From NCBI GenBank assembly GCA_964019655.1, contig CAXHTR010000005.1, positions 1 to 64,000 of the forward strand: a DNA stretch of 64,000 bases. The letters run 5' to 3'. A program made the translations under genes and the position numbers. This DNA comes from Perkinsela sp. pyNocScin1. Lineage: Eukaryota; Euglenozoa; Kinetoplastea; Prokinetoplastida; Perkinselidae. The notes under the pieces are model-generated. The model saw only the letters and a list, made by a program, of their open reading frames with translations, searched no databases and was not told the DNA's origin. Within the stretch, counting starts at the first letter, position 1; each line of letters starts with the position of its first letter. Positions 1 to 11,610 of the stretch are shown in pieces.

Positions 1-419
1 ATTGCATAGGTTTCTCGACACTTATGTCTCTGTTCAAAAAAGAAATGATACATCTTAAGTCTCGTGCAGGTCATCATGGTTGCTTCAGTGCAAAGGTTCT
101 CCGCAACACACAGTTGGATAAAGTGAAATAATGCAGTCCCACTGATCGCATGTTGCGTTCATTGCATCGTCATTGCTCTTGAAGTTTTTTTGGAAAAGAT
201 TTCAAATCGCATTCATAATGAAACATAGTCCACTTTGTTCGTGCAGTTGTTTCGCACATTCATGTCGTTATCGTCAGGTTTGTACATGCACACTCGTGGA
301 AGTCGTAGTCGCATGTCATGGAATAGGAAATGATGAATACTGCAGTGTTTGTTTTGTGCCGGGTCTTCCAATTGGTGTGTGCGTTGGGGGCCATCTTTCT
401 CTTGGAATATAGATATTGC

Positions 420-1285
420 GGCCGCTTCGCGCCCGCGGTGCCTCCGGCGGTTTTTGTCTTGCTCCGCGCTGTCCCTCGCTCCGCTCGTCGGTTGGTTTTG
501 GATTTTGCCCGTGTCTCCCGTGTCGGGTGCTCTGGGGTCGCCCCCGTTGCCCTGGTTCCCCCGTCGGTCGTTGGTTCCTCCGCTTTCTGCTTGTGTCTCT
601 TCCCTCGTGTCTCGTCGCTTCTTTCGGGTGTGTCTCTGTGCGTTCCTCTCGCTTCGTCGCTCGCTGTGGTGGGTGGTGCCTGCTGGTTCTGCCGTCGTTT
701 CTTTTTCGCTCGCTTCGCTCGCTGCGGTGTGTGGTTGCCCCGGTTGCTGTCTGCGGTTGGTGTCTCTGGTCTCGCCGTTGTTTGCCCCCTCTCTCGTTGT
801 CTGTTTGCTTCGTCGTTGCCCTCGTGTCCCCCTCGGTGTCGTCGTTTTTGTTTTTTTCTTTCGGGTGTGTTGCTGGGGTTGCTGCCCTGCTGCTGCGTCT
901 GGTCGCTGGGTTCTCCCGCCGGGTGTGTCTCTGCTTTCGTTCGCTCTGCGTTGTCCTCTCTGCTGTCGCGCCTCTTTCGCGTGTTTCTTCGATTCTGCCT
1001 CTCCCTTGTGCGTCTCGTTTCGCTCGTCCGTCGGTTGCGCGTTGGTCGTGGCGGTGGTGGCGTTGTTTCGCGCGTCTTGGTGGCGTTTGTTTTGAATTTT
1101 TGGTCGCCCGGATGTGCCTTTGCGGGTGCCCCTTTCGTGTTGTGGGTGCCCGTTTGGTTGCGCTGTTTCGTTTGCTGGATGTGGGGTGTTTGCCGGGCCT
1201 CCTGGTGCCGTTCGGGTTTCTTTTTTTTGCTCTTTGGAAAAAAAATTGTGGCCGCTTCGCGCCCGCTGTGTCTCCGGCGCTTTTT
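420..1285. repeat. Adenine-free GC-rich module, copy 1
   Basis: The + strand has no A from 503 to 991 (489 bases) and only two A residues from 416 to 1094. The module is bounded by direct repeats at 420-455 and 1250-1285 (33 of 36 bases equal), both starting GGCCGCTTCGCGCCCGC. Near the right end, a T8 tract and an A8 tract (about 1221-1245) could pair. Because stop codons need both T and A, almost every frame on both strands stays open here. The long arginine/threonine-rich and valine/cysteine-rich frames are therefore composition artefacts, not proteins. Confidence 0.93.
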
Positions 1286-1344
1286 TTGCGTCTGCCTTGC
1301 CCTGGCTCTCCCTTGAACGGAGGCGCCGCGAAAATTCCAAATTT

Positions 1345-1431
1345 TCGATAGCTCAGATAGCTCAGTTGGAAGCGACCCACCGTAGATTTTGATTTCGAAC
1401 CCTGCCAGTGTGATTTTGGTGTGCTTTTTGA
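1345..1431 (+). ncRNA. tRNA-like pol III cassette, copy 1
   Basis: Positions 1358-1369 read TAGCTCAGTTGG, a perfect match to the tRNA A-box (D-arm) consensus. Positions 1392-1402 read ATTTCGAACCC, close to the B-box (T-arm) consensus, 34 bp downstream. A T5 run follows at about 1427-1431 and could end pol III transcription. The anticodon and T stems do not pair well, so I do not call a functional tRNA. It looks like a tRNA-derived (SINE-like) element or a small pol III RNA. Transcription is inferred only. Confidence 0.45.
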
Positions 1432-3240
1432 TGCATATTCTTTGAAGGGGGTGCTGCATGGGTTTAATTTTGAGGTACCTCCGATAGCTGCTGGTAGGCC
1501 CCCATTTGAAAGTATCATCACATCCTGGCAGTGCATTTTTCGAGTTTTTAAGTCAACAGTCGTTTCAATGGTATCCAGACGGTCCCCAATATGTCGATAT
1601 CATATTCATTTAGCTGCAAATTTGATTGCATGATGTATTCGAATGTTCGAAGAGTCTTCATTGCAAAATTGGAAGTGAGATCAATGCATACCCGTGATAT
1701 TCTTCGTCGATATGTTCTCAACATTGAATTTGAGCGTCAATGGATGCCGTAGCCATGGTCTGCATCGCATATTGTTCTATATCGTTGAATGATTGCAAAA
1801 TATTGATGGAATAAGGCATAAGATCGTGCCACAATCACATCCAGATCAATATGCATTCATAAAAACGATCAAAAAAGCCACATAATCGAAATACACTGAT
1901 TCTTTGATGTCTCTGCATGATGTTGTACATGTTTGATTGAAAAATGATCCGCAAAATCACACCAATGTGTGAATTGTCAGTTGATGGCACTCGAAGGTTA
2001 CAAAGATCTTTGAATACATACATTTGAGATCTCAATCAATCCCATTCCGTCTTCACAGACTTTCACCATGCATGAAAAACATTTCAAACCGTACTCAAAT
2101 CGTAAAGATTGAATTGTTTGTCTTCAAAAAAGCACCTTTCGTCACTCTGCCATGTTCTCTCAATAATCATCACGAAATCTTCAACGAACCTTCGTCAAAA
2201 AGGTATGCAAACCATCCATAAGTGTGGCAAGATGTAAAATGATTTCAATATGAGTTCAAAAAGTCTCAAAGGTACAATCAGGTTGCCTCGATACGCATAA
2301 AAGGATTGAATACACTGTGAAGCATCCCTCAATCGCATTAACACACTGTCATCCCCCATTAAATGAAATCAAAACTCAAACAACAATGGATCTCACATTC
2401 TTTCCACGAAAAGAAAATGAATATCAAACATATGAATCGTTCGAATAGTGCTTTACATTTTTTTACGATGATAGGAGTTATATTTGCAAGATTACGTGAG
2501 AAAAACGATGAAATGGATAAAATGATGCACAAAAAACCATCACAAAGTGTTTATGAATGCATGAAAAAGAATTCCAAGCGTATTGCGCAATGAAAGATTG
2601 AACAAATTGTGCATAAAAGCTTTCTCTTTCATCTTCTTCTCTCTTTTTTGCACCAGCACTGACACAGTCTACAGCTCAAACTCCAAGAACATGCGTCAAG
2701 GTCGTTGAAAATATCTTGAGATAGACAATTACGTGTCCAAGAACCATGACATTATCGTCGGTGTGTGTCGATACTGCAAATGACTCTCAAATACATCGGT
2801 TATCATCACGAGTCGTCACGCATTGCATAGGTTTCTCGACACTTATGTCTCTGTTCAAAAAAGAAATGATACATCTTAAGTCTCGTGCAGGTCATCATGG
2901 TTGCTTCAGTGCAAAGGTTCTCCGCAACACACAGTTGGATAAAGTGAAATAATGCAGTCCCACTGATCGCATGTTGCGTTCATTGCATCGTCATTGCTCT
3001 TGAAGTTTTTTTGGAAAAGATTTCAAATCGCATTCATAATGAAACATAGTCCACTTTGTTCGTGCAGTTGTTTCGCACATTCATGTCGTTATCGTCAGGT
3101 TTGTACATGCACACTCGTGGAAGTCGTAGTCGCATGTCATGGAATAGGAAATGATGAATACTGCAGTGTTTGTTTTGTGCCGGGTCTTCCAATTGGTGTG
3201 TGCGTTGGGGGCCATCTTTCTCTTGGAATATAGATATTGC

Positions 3241-4106
3241 GGCCGCTTCGCGCCCGCGGTGCCTCCGGCGGTTTTTGTCTTGCTCCGCGCTGTCCCTCGC
3301 TCCGCTCGTCGGTTGGTTTTGGATTTTGCCCGTGTCTCCCGTGTCGGGTGCTCTGGGGTCGCCCCCGTTGCCCTGGTTCCCCCGTCGGTCGTTGGTTCCT
3401 CCGCTTTCTGCTTGTGTCTCTTCCCTCGTGTCTCGTCGCTTCTTTCGGGTGTGTCTCTGTGCGTTCCTCTCGCTTCGTCGCTCGCTGTGGTGGGTGGTGC
3501 CTGCTGGTTCTGCCGTCGTTTCTTTTTCGCTCGCTTCGCTCGCTGCGGTGTGTGGTTGCCCCGGTTGCTGTCTGCGGTTGGTGTCTCTGGTCTCGCCGTT
3601 GTTTGCCCCCTCTCTCGTTGTCTGTTTGCTTCGTCGTTGCCCTCGTGTCCCCCTCGGTGTCGTCGTTTTTGTTTTTTTCTTTCGGGTGTGTTGCTGGGGT
3701 TGCTGCCCTGCTGCTGCGTCTGGTCGCTGGGTTCTCCCGCCGGGTGTGTCTCTGCTTTCGTTCGCTCTGCGTTGTCCTCTCTGCTGTCGCGCCTCTTTCG
3801 CGTGTTTCTTCGATTCTGCCTCTCCCTTGTGCGTCTCGTTTCGCTCGTCCGTCGGTTGCGCGTTGGTCGTGGCGGTGGTGGCGTTGTTTCGCGCGTCTTG
3901 GTGGCGTTTGTTTTGAATTTTTGGTCGCCCGGATGTGCCTTTGCGGGTGCCCCTTTCGTGTTGTGGGTGCCCGTTTGGTTGCGCTGTTTCGTTTGCTGGA
4001 TGTGGGGTGTTTGCCGGGCCTCCTGGTGCCGTTCGGGTTTCTTTTTTTTGCTCTTTGGAAAAAAAATTGTGGCCGCTTCGCGCCCGCTGTGTCTCCGGCG
4101 CTTTTT
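3241..4106. repeat. Adenine-free GC-rich module, copy 2
   Basis: Same module in unit 2, bounded by the same direct repeats. The run without A on the + strand spans about 3324-3812. Confidence 0.92.
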
Positions 4107-4165
4107 TTGCGTCTGCCTTGCCCTGGCTCTCCCTTGAACGGAGGCGCCGCGAAAATTCCAAATTT

Positions 4166-4252
4166 TCGATAGCTCAGATAGCTCAGTTGGAAGCGACCCA
4201 CCGTAGATTTTGATTTCGAACCCTGCCAGTGTGATTTTGGTGTGCTTTTTGA
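4166..4252 (+). ncRNA. tRNA-like pol III cassette, copy 2
   Basis: Same A-box (about 4179-4190), B-box (about 4213-4223) and T5 run in unit 2, just right of the A-free module. Confidence 0.45.
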
Positions 4253-6062
4253 TGCATATTCTTTGAAGGGGGTGCTGCATGGGTTTAATTTTGAGGTACC
4301 TCCGATAGCTGCTGGTAGGCCCCCATTTGAAAGTATCATCACATCCTGGCAGTGCATTTTTCGAGTTTTTAAGTCAACAGTCGTTTCAATGGTATCCAGA
4401 CGGTCCCCAATACGTCGATATCATATTCATTTAGCTGCAAATTTGATTGCATGATGTATTCGAATTTTCGAAGAGTCTTCATTGCGAAATTGGAAGTGAG
4501 ATCAATGCATACCCGTGATGTTCAGCCGTCTATATGTGCTCATCATTGCATTTGAGTGTCAATGGATGCCGTAGCCATGGTCTGCATCGCATATTGTTCT
4601 ATATCGTTGAATGATTGCAAAATATTGATGGAATAAGGCATAAGATAGAGCCCCATTCACATCCAGATCAATATGCATTCATAAAAACGATCAAAAAAGC
4701 CACATAATCGAAATACACTGATTCTTTGATGTCTCTGCATGATGTTGTACATGTTTGATTGAAAAATGATCCGCAAAATCACACCAATGTGTGAATTGTC
4801 AGTTGATGGCACTCGAAGGTTACAAAGATCTTTGAATACATACATTTGAGATCTCAATCAATCCCATTCCGTCTTCACAGACTTTCACCATGCATGAAAA
4901 ACATTTCAAACCGTACTCAAATCGTAAAGATTGAATTGTTTGTCTTCAAAAAAGCACCTTTCGTCACTCTGCCATGTTCTCTCAATAATCATCACGAAAT
5001 CTTCAACGAACCTTCGTCAAAAAGGTATGCAAACCATCCATAAGTGTGGCAAGATGTAAAATGATTTCAATATGAGTTCAAAAAGTCTCAAAGGTACAAT
5101 CAGGTTGCCTCGATACGCATAAAAGGATTGAATACACTGTGAAGCATCCCTCAATCGCATTAACACACTGTCATCCCCCATTAAATGAAATCAAAACTCA
5201 AACAACAATGGATCTCACATTCTTTCCACGAAAAGAAAATGAATATCAAACATATGAATCGTTCGAATAGTGCTTTACATTTTTTTACGATGATAGGAGT
5301 TATATTTGCAAGATTACGTGAGAAAAACGATGAAATGGATAAAATGATGCACAAAAAACCATCACAAAGTGTTTATGAATGCATGAAAAAGAATTCCAAG
5401 CGTATTGCGCAATGAAAGATTGAACAAATTGTGCATAAAAGCTTTCTCTTTCATCTTCTTCTCTCTTTTTTGCACCAGCACTGACACAGTCTACAGCTCA
5501 AACTCCAAGAACATGCGTCAAGGTCGTTGAAAATATCTTGAGATAGACAATTACGTGTCCAAGAACCATGACATTATCGTCGGTGTGTGTCGATACTGCA
5601 AATGACTCTCAAATACATCGGTTATCATCACGAGTCGTCACGCATTGCATAGGTTTCTCGACACTTATGTCTCTGTTCAAAAAAGAAATGATACATCTTA
5701 AGTCTCGTGCAGGTCATCATGGTTGCTTCAGTGCAAAGGTTCTCCGCAACACACAGTTGGATAAAGTGAAATAATGCAGTCCCACTGATCGCATGTTGCG
5801 TTCATTGCATCGTCATTGCTCTTGAAGTTTTTTTGGAAAAGATTTCAAATCGCATTCATAATGAAACATAGTCCACTTTGTTCGTGCAGTTGTTTCGCAC
5901 ATTCATGTCGTTATCGTCAGGTTTGTACATGCACACTCGTGGAAGTCGTAGTCGCATGTCATGGAATAGGAAATGATGAATACTGCAGTGTTTGTTTTGT
6001 GCCGGGTCTTCCAATTGGTGTGTGCGTTGGGGGCCATCTTTCTCTTGGAATATAGATATTGC

Positions 6063-6928
6063 GGCCGCTTCGCGCCCGCGGTGCCTCCGGCGGTTTTTGT
6101 CTTGCTCCGCGCTGTCCCTCGCTCCGCTCGTCGGTTGGTTTTGGATTTTGCCCGTGTCTCCCGTGTCGGGTGCTCTGGGGTCGCCCCCGTTGCCCTGGTT
6201 CCCCCGTCGGTCGTTGGTTCCTCCGCTTTCTGCTTGTGTCTCTTCCCTCGTGTCTCGTCGCTTCTTTCGGGTGTGTCTCTGTGCGTTCCTCTCGCTTCGT
6301 CGCTCGCTGTGGTGGGTGGTGCCTGCTGGTTCTGCCGTCGTTTCTTTTTCGCTCGCTTCGCTCGCTGCGGTGTGTGGTTGCCCCGGTTGCTGTCTGCGGT
6401 TGGTGTCTCTGGTCTCGCCGTTGTTTGCCCCCTCTCTCGTTGTCTGTTTGCTTCGTCGTTGCCCTCGTGTCCCCCTCGGTGTCGTCGTTTTTGTTTTTTT
6501 CTTTCGGGTGTGTTGCTGGGGTTGCTGCCCTGCTGCTGCGTCTGGTCGCTGGGTTCTCCCGCCGGGTGTGTCTCTGCTTTCGTTCGCTCTGCGTTGTCCT
6601 CTCTGCTGTCGCGCCTCTTTCGCGTGTTTCTTCGATTCTGCCTCTCCCTTGTGCGTCTCGTTTCGCTCGTCCGTCGGTTGCGCGTTGGTCGTGGCGGTGG
6701 TGGCGTTGTTTCGCGCGTCTTGGTGGCGTTTGTTTTGAATTTTTGGTCGCCCGGATGTGCCTTTGCGGGTGCCCCTTTCGTGTTGTGGGTGCCCGTTTGG
6801 TTGCGCTGTTTCGTTTGCTGGATGTGGGGTGTTTGCCGGGCCTCCTGGTGCCGTTCGGGTTTCTTTTTTTTGCTCTTTGGAAAAAAAATTGTGGCCGCTT
6901 CGCGCCCGCTGTGTCTCCGGCGCTTTTT
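6063..6928. repeat. Adenine-free GC-rich module, copy 3
   Basis: Same module in unit 3, with the run without A at about 6146-6634 and identical boundary repeats. Confidence 0.92.
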
Positions 6929-6987
6929 TTGCGTCTGCCTTGCCCTGGCTCTCCCTTGAACGGAGGCGCCGCGAAAATTCCAAATTT

Positions 6988-7074
6988 TCGATAGCTCAGA
7001 TAGCTCAGTTGGAAGCGACCCACCGTAGATTTTGATTTCGAACCCTGCCAGTGTGATTTTGGTGTGCTTTTTGA
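6988..7074 (+). ncRNA. tRNA-like pol III cassette, copy 3
   Basis: Same A-box (about 7001-7012), B-box and T5 run in unit 3. Confidence 0.45.
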
Positions 7075-8883
7075 TGCATATTCTTTGAAGGGGGTGCTGC
7101 ATGGGTTTAATTTTGAGGTACCTCCGATAGCTGCTGGTAGGCCCCCATTTGAAAGTATCATCACATCCTGGCAGTGCATTTTTCGAGTTTTTAAGTCAAC
7201 AGTCGTTTCAATGGTATCCAGACGGTCCCCAATATGTCGATATCATATTCATTTAGCTGCAAATTTGATTGCATGATGTATTCGAATGTTCGAAGAGTCT
7301 TCATTGCAAAATTGGAAGTGAGATCAATGCATACCCGTGATATTCTTCGTCGATATGTTCTCAACATTGAATTTGAGCGTCAATGGATGCCGTAGCCATG
7401 GTCTGCATCGCATATTGTTCTATATCGTTGAATGATTGCAAAATATTGATGGAATAAGGCATAAGATCGTGCCACAATCACATCCAGATCAATATGCATT
7501 CATAAAAACGATCAAAAAAGCCACATAATCGAAATACACTGATTCTTTGATGTCTCTGCATGATGTTGTACATGTTTGATTGAAAAATGATCCGCAAAAT
7601 CACACCAATGTGTGAATTGTCAGTTGATGGCACTCGAAGGTTACAAAGATCTTTGAATACATACATTTGAGATCTCAATCAATCCCATTCCGTCTTCACA
7701 GACTTTCACCATGCATGAAAAACATTTCAAACCGTACTCAAATCGTAAAGATTGAATTGTTTGTCTTCAAAAAAGCACCTTTCGTCACTCTGCCATGTTC
7801 TCTCAATAATCATCACGAAATCTTCAACGAACCTTCGTCAAAAAGGTATGCAAACCATCCATAAGTGTGGCAAGATGTAAAATGATTTCAATATGAGTTC
7901 AAAAAGTCTCAAAGGTACAATCAGGTTGCCTCGATACGCATAAAAGGATTGAATACACTGTGAAGCATCCCTCAATCGCATTAACACACTGTCATCCCCC
8001 ATTAAATGAAATCAAAACTCAAACAACAATGGATCTCACATTCTTTCCACGAAAAGAAAATGAATATCAAACATATGAATCGTTCGAATAGTGCTTTACA
8101 TTTTTTTACGATGATAGGAGTTATATTTGCAAGATTACGTGAGAAAAACGATGAAATGGATAAAATGATGCACAAAAAACCATCACAAAGTGTTTATGAA
8201 TGCATGAAAAAGAATTCCAAGCGTATTGCGCAATGAAAGATTGAACAAATTGTGCATAAAAGCTTTCTCTTTCATCTTCTTCTCTCTTTTTTGCACCAGC
8301 ACTGACACAGTCTACAGCTCAAACTCCAAGAACATGCGTCAAGGTCGTTGAAAATATCTTGAGATAGACAATTACGTGTCCAAGAACCATGACATTATCG
8401 TCGGTGTGTGTCGATACTGCAAATGACTCTCAAATACATCGGTTATCATCACGAGTCGTCACGCATTGCATAGGTTTCTCGACACTTATGTCTCTGTTCA
8501 AAAAAGAAATGATACATCTTAAGTCTCGTGCAGGTCATCATGGTTGCTTCAGTGCAAAGGTTCTCCGCAACACACAGTTGGATAAAGTGAAATAATGCAG
8601 TCCCACTGATCGCATGTTGCGTTCATTGCATCGTCATTGCTCTTGAAGTTTTTTTGGAAAAGATTTCAAATCGCATTCATAATGAAACATAGTCCACTTT
8701 GTTCGTGCAGTTGTTTCGCACATTCATGTCGTTATCGTCAGGTTTGTACATGCACACTCGTGGAAGTCGTAGTCGCATGTCATGGAATAGGAAATGATGA
8801 ATACTGCAGTGTTTGTTTTGTGCCGGGTCTTCCAATTGGTGTGTGCGTTGGGGGCCATCTTTCTCTTGGAATATAGATATTGC

Positions 8884-9750
8884 GGCCGCTTCGCGCCCGC
8901 GGTGCCTCCGGCGGTTTTTGTCTTGCTCCGCGCTGTCCCTCGCTCCGCTCGTCGGTTGGTTTTGGATTTTGCCCGTGTCTCCCGTGTCGGGTGCTCTGGG
9001 GTCGCCCCCGTTGCCCTGGTTCCCCCGTCGGTCGTTGGTTCCTCCGCTTTCTGCTTGTGTCTCTTCCCTCGTGTCTCGTCGCTTCTTTCGGGTGTGTCTC
9101 TGTGCGTTCCTCTCGCTTCGTCGCTCGCGGTGGTAGGTGGTGCCTGCTGGTTCTGCCGCCGTTTCTTTTTTTCGCTCGCTTTCGCTCGCTGCGGTGTGTT
9201 TTTGCTCTGGTGCCGGTCTGCGGTGTGCTCTCCGGCTTCGGTGTCGTTTGCCCTCTCTCGTCGTCTGTTTGGTTTCGTCGTTGCCCTCGTCTCCCCTCCC
9301 CGGTGTCGTCGTTTTTGTTTTTTTCTTTCGGCTGTGTTGCTGGGGATGGCTGCCCTGCTGCTGGTTCTGGTCGCTGGTTCTCCCGCCGGGTTTGTGCCTG
9401 CTTTCGTCGCTCTTGCGTTGTCTTCTCCGCGCCCGTCTCTTTTTGCCGTGTTTCTTCGATTCTGCCTCTCCCTTGTGCGTGCGCGTGTTGCTCGCTTTTC
9501 GATTCGCGGTGGTCGTGGCGGTGGTGGCCTTGTTTCGCGCGTCTTGGTGGCGTTTGTTTTGAATTTTTGGTCGTTTGGGTGTGCCTTTGCGGGTGTCGCG
9601 TTTCGCGTTTCGGGTCTGTTTGGTTGCGTTGTTTCGCTTGCTGGATGTGGGGTGCTTGCCGGGCCTCCTGGAGCCGTGCGCGTTTCTTTTTTTTGCTCTT
9701 TGGGAAAAAACTGTGGCCGCTTCGCGCCCGCTGTGCCTCCGGCGCTTTTT
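8884..9750. repeat. Adenine-poor GC-rich module, diverged copy 4
   Basis: Boundary repeats lie at 8884-8919 and 9715-9750. From 9129 the sequence departs from the other copies by substitutions and indels, yet stays nearly free of A: about four A residues in the 420 bases 9121-9540. Composition is kept although sequence is not. Confidence 0.9.
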
Positions 9751-9809
9751 TTGCGTCTGCCTTGCCCTTGCTGCCCCTTGAACGGAGGCGCCGCAAAAAT
9801 TCCAAATTT

Positions 9810-9896
9810 TCGATAGCTCATATAGCTCAGTTGGAAGCGACCCACCGTAGATTTTGATTTCGAACCCTGCCAGTGTGATTTTGGAGTGCTTTTTGA
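9810..9896 (+). ncRNA. tRNA-like pol III cassette, copy 4
   Basis: In the diverged unit 4 the A-box (9823-9834), B-box (9857-9867) and T5 run are unchanged, although the flanks differ (the duplicated GATAGCTCA upstream has a G-to-T change). Retention in the diverged copy gives weak support for function. Confidence 0.45.
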
Positions 9897-11271
9897 TGCA
9901 TAGTCTTTGAAGGGGGGCTGTGCATAGATTTGATTTCGAGGTACCTCCGATAGCTGCTGGTAGGCCTCCGTTTGGAAGTATCATCACATCCTGGCAGTGC
10001 ATTTTTCGAGTTTTTAAGTCAACAGTCGTTTCAATGGTATCCAGACGGTCCCTAATATGTCGATATCATATTCATTTCAATTCAAATTTGATTGCATGAT
10101 GTATTCGAATGTTCGAAGAGTCTTCATTGCAAAATTGGAAGTGAGGTCAATTGATTCCCGTGATATTCTTCGTCTATATGTTCTCACATTGAATTTGAGC
10201 GTCAATGGATGCCATAGCTATATTCTGCATCGCATATGGTTCTATATCGATGAATGATTGCAAAATATTGATGGAATAAGGCATAAGATCGAGCCACATT
10301 CACATCCAGATCAATATGCATTCATAAAAACGATCAAAAAAGCCACATAATCGAAATACACTGATTCTTTGATGTCTCTGCATGATGTTGTGCATGTTTG
10401 ATTGAAAAAGATCCGCAAAATCACACCTCATGTGTGAATTGTCAGTTGATGGCACTCGAAGATTACAAAGATCTTTGAATACATACATTTGAGATCTAAA
10501 TCAAGCCCATTCCGTCTTCACAGACTTTCAAACATGCATGAAAAACATTTCAAACCGCAATCACATCAAAAGATTGAATTGCTTGTCTTCAAAAAAGCAC
10601 CTTTCGTCACGCTGACATGTTCCCACCATCGTTTTAACAGATCTTTAATAAACCTTCGTCAAGTTGCTTGCTAACCATCCTTAAGTGTGGGAAGATGTAA
10701 AATGATGTCAATATGAGTGCAAAAAGTCTCAAAGGTACAATCAGGTTGCCTCGATACGCATAAAAGGATTGAATACACTCTGCATAATCCCTCAAATCAC
10801 ATAAAAACATTATCACACCAATAAATGGAATAAAAATTCAAACAACAATGGATCTCACATTCTTTCAACGAAAGTTTTATGGGTATCAAACATTGGAATC
10901 GTTCGAATGGCCTTTCACATGTTTTTTCATGTTTTAGGAGTGGCATTTGCAAGATTACGTGAGAACAGCGATGAAATGATGTACCAAAAATTATCACAAA
11001 GTGTGTATGAATGCATCAAAAAAGAGTGAAAGTCTATTGGCGATGAGTGATTGAACGTTTTCTGCATAAAAGCTTTCTCTTTCATCTTCTTCGTCGTTTC
11101 CGAGTCAGCACTGACAGTCTACAGCTCAAACTCCAAGAATATGCATCAAGGTCGTTGATAATATCTGGAGATAGACAATTACAAGTCCAAGAACCATGAG
11201 ATTATCGCTGGGTGTGATTGATAGTGCAAATGATTCACAAATACATCGGTTATCATCACGAGTCGTCACGC

Positions 11272-11610
11272 ATTGCATAGGTTTCTCGACACTTTTGTTC
11301 AGTTCATAAAAGAAATGATACACTCTTAAAGTCTAGTGCAGGTCATCATGGTTGCTTCAGTGTAAAGGTCCTCCGCATGCAGAGTTGGATAAAGTAAAAG
11401 AATGCAGTCCCACTTTCGCTTGTTGTGTTCATTGCATCGTCATTGTCTTGTTGTGTGTAAAAAGATTTTAAAGCGCATTCACAATAAAAGATCGACCACT
11501 TTGTTTCATGCAGTTGTTTCTAACATTCATGTCATCATCGTCAGGTTCGTACACATACACTCGTTGGAGTCGTAGACGCATGCCATGGAAAAAAAAAATG
11601 ATGAATGATG
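11272..11610. repeat. Satellite unit 5, partial and degenerate
   Basis: Recognisable copy of the first part of the unit (compare 1-335), with more changes than unit 4. Similarity stops near 11610, about where the A-poor module would begin in the other copies. That module and everything after it are absent here. Confidence 0.85.

Larger units (their letters stand above)
1..2821. repeat. Satellite unit 1 (2821 bp)
   Basis: First of a head-to-tail series. The window opens inside a unit, so the array continues to the left. The sequence from position 1 recurs from 2822, 5644 and 8465. Each unit has an AT-rich part with scattered short open frames, a GC-rich module almost without A on the + strand (420-1285 here), a tRNA-like cassette (about 1345-1431) and more AT-rich sequence. 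I see no convincing protein gene in it. The phase chosen for the unit boundary is arbitrary. Confidence 0.95.
2822..5643. repeat. Satellite unit 2 (2822 bp)
   Basis: Essentially identical to units 1 and 3 except for a cluster of substitutions and small indels confined to about 4413-4656. That patch also explains the extra base in this unit. Confidence 0.95.
5644..8464. repeat. Satellite unit 3 (2821 bp)
   Basis: Matches unit 1 throughout as far as I compared, including the stretch where unit 2 differs. This suggests recent homogenisation of the array. Confidence 0.95.
8465..11271. repeat. Satellite unit 4, diverged (about 2807 bp)
   Basis: Identical to unit 3 from 8465 to about 9128. From 9129 onward it differs abruptly by many substitutions and indels. 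The divergence begins inside the A-poor module and continues through the AT-rich part. It is the edge copy of the array. Confidence 0.93.

Noticed and set aside
213-1536. Long open frames (about 310-440 codons) on both strands over each A-free module
   Set aside because: Stop codons need both T and A. With no A on one strand and no T on the other, all six frames stay open. The encoded products are low-complexity (R/T/E/K or V/C/L/S) and frame choice is arbitrary.
2363-2593. Small ATG-initiated frame of 76 codons conserved in units 1-3
   Set aside because: Conserved only because the whole unit is homogenised; it is lost in the diverged unit 4 and resembles no protein.
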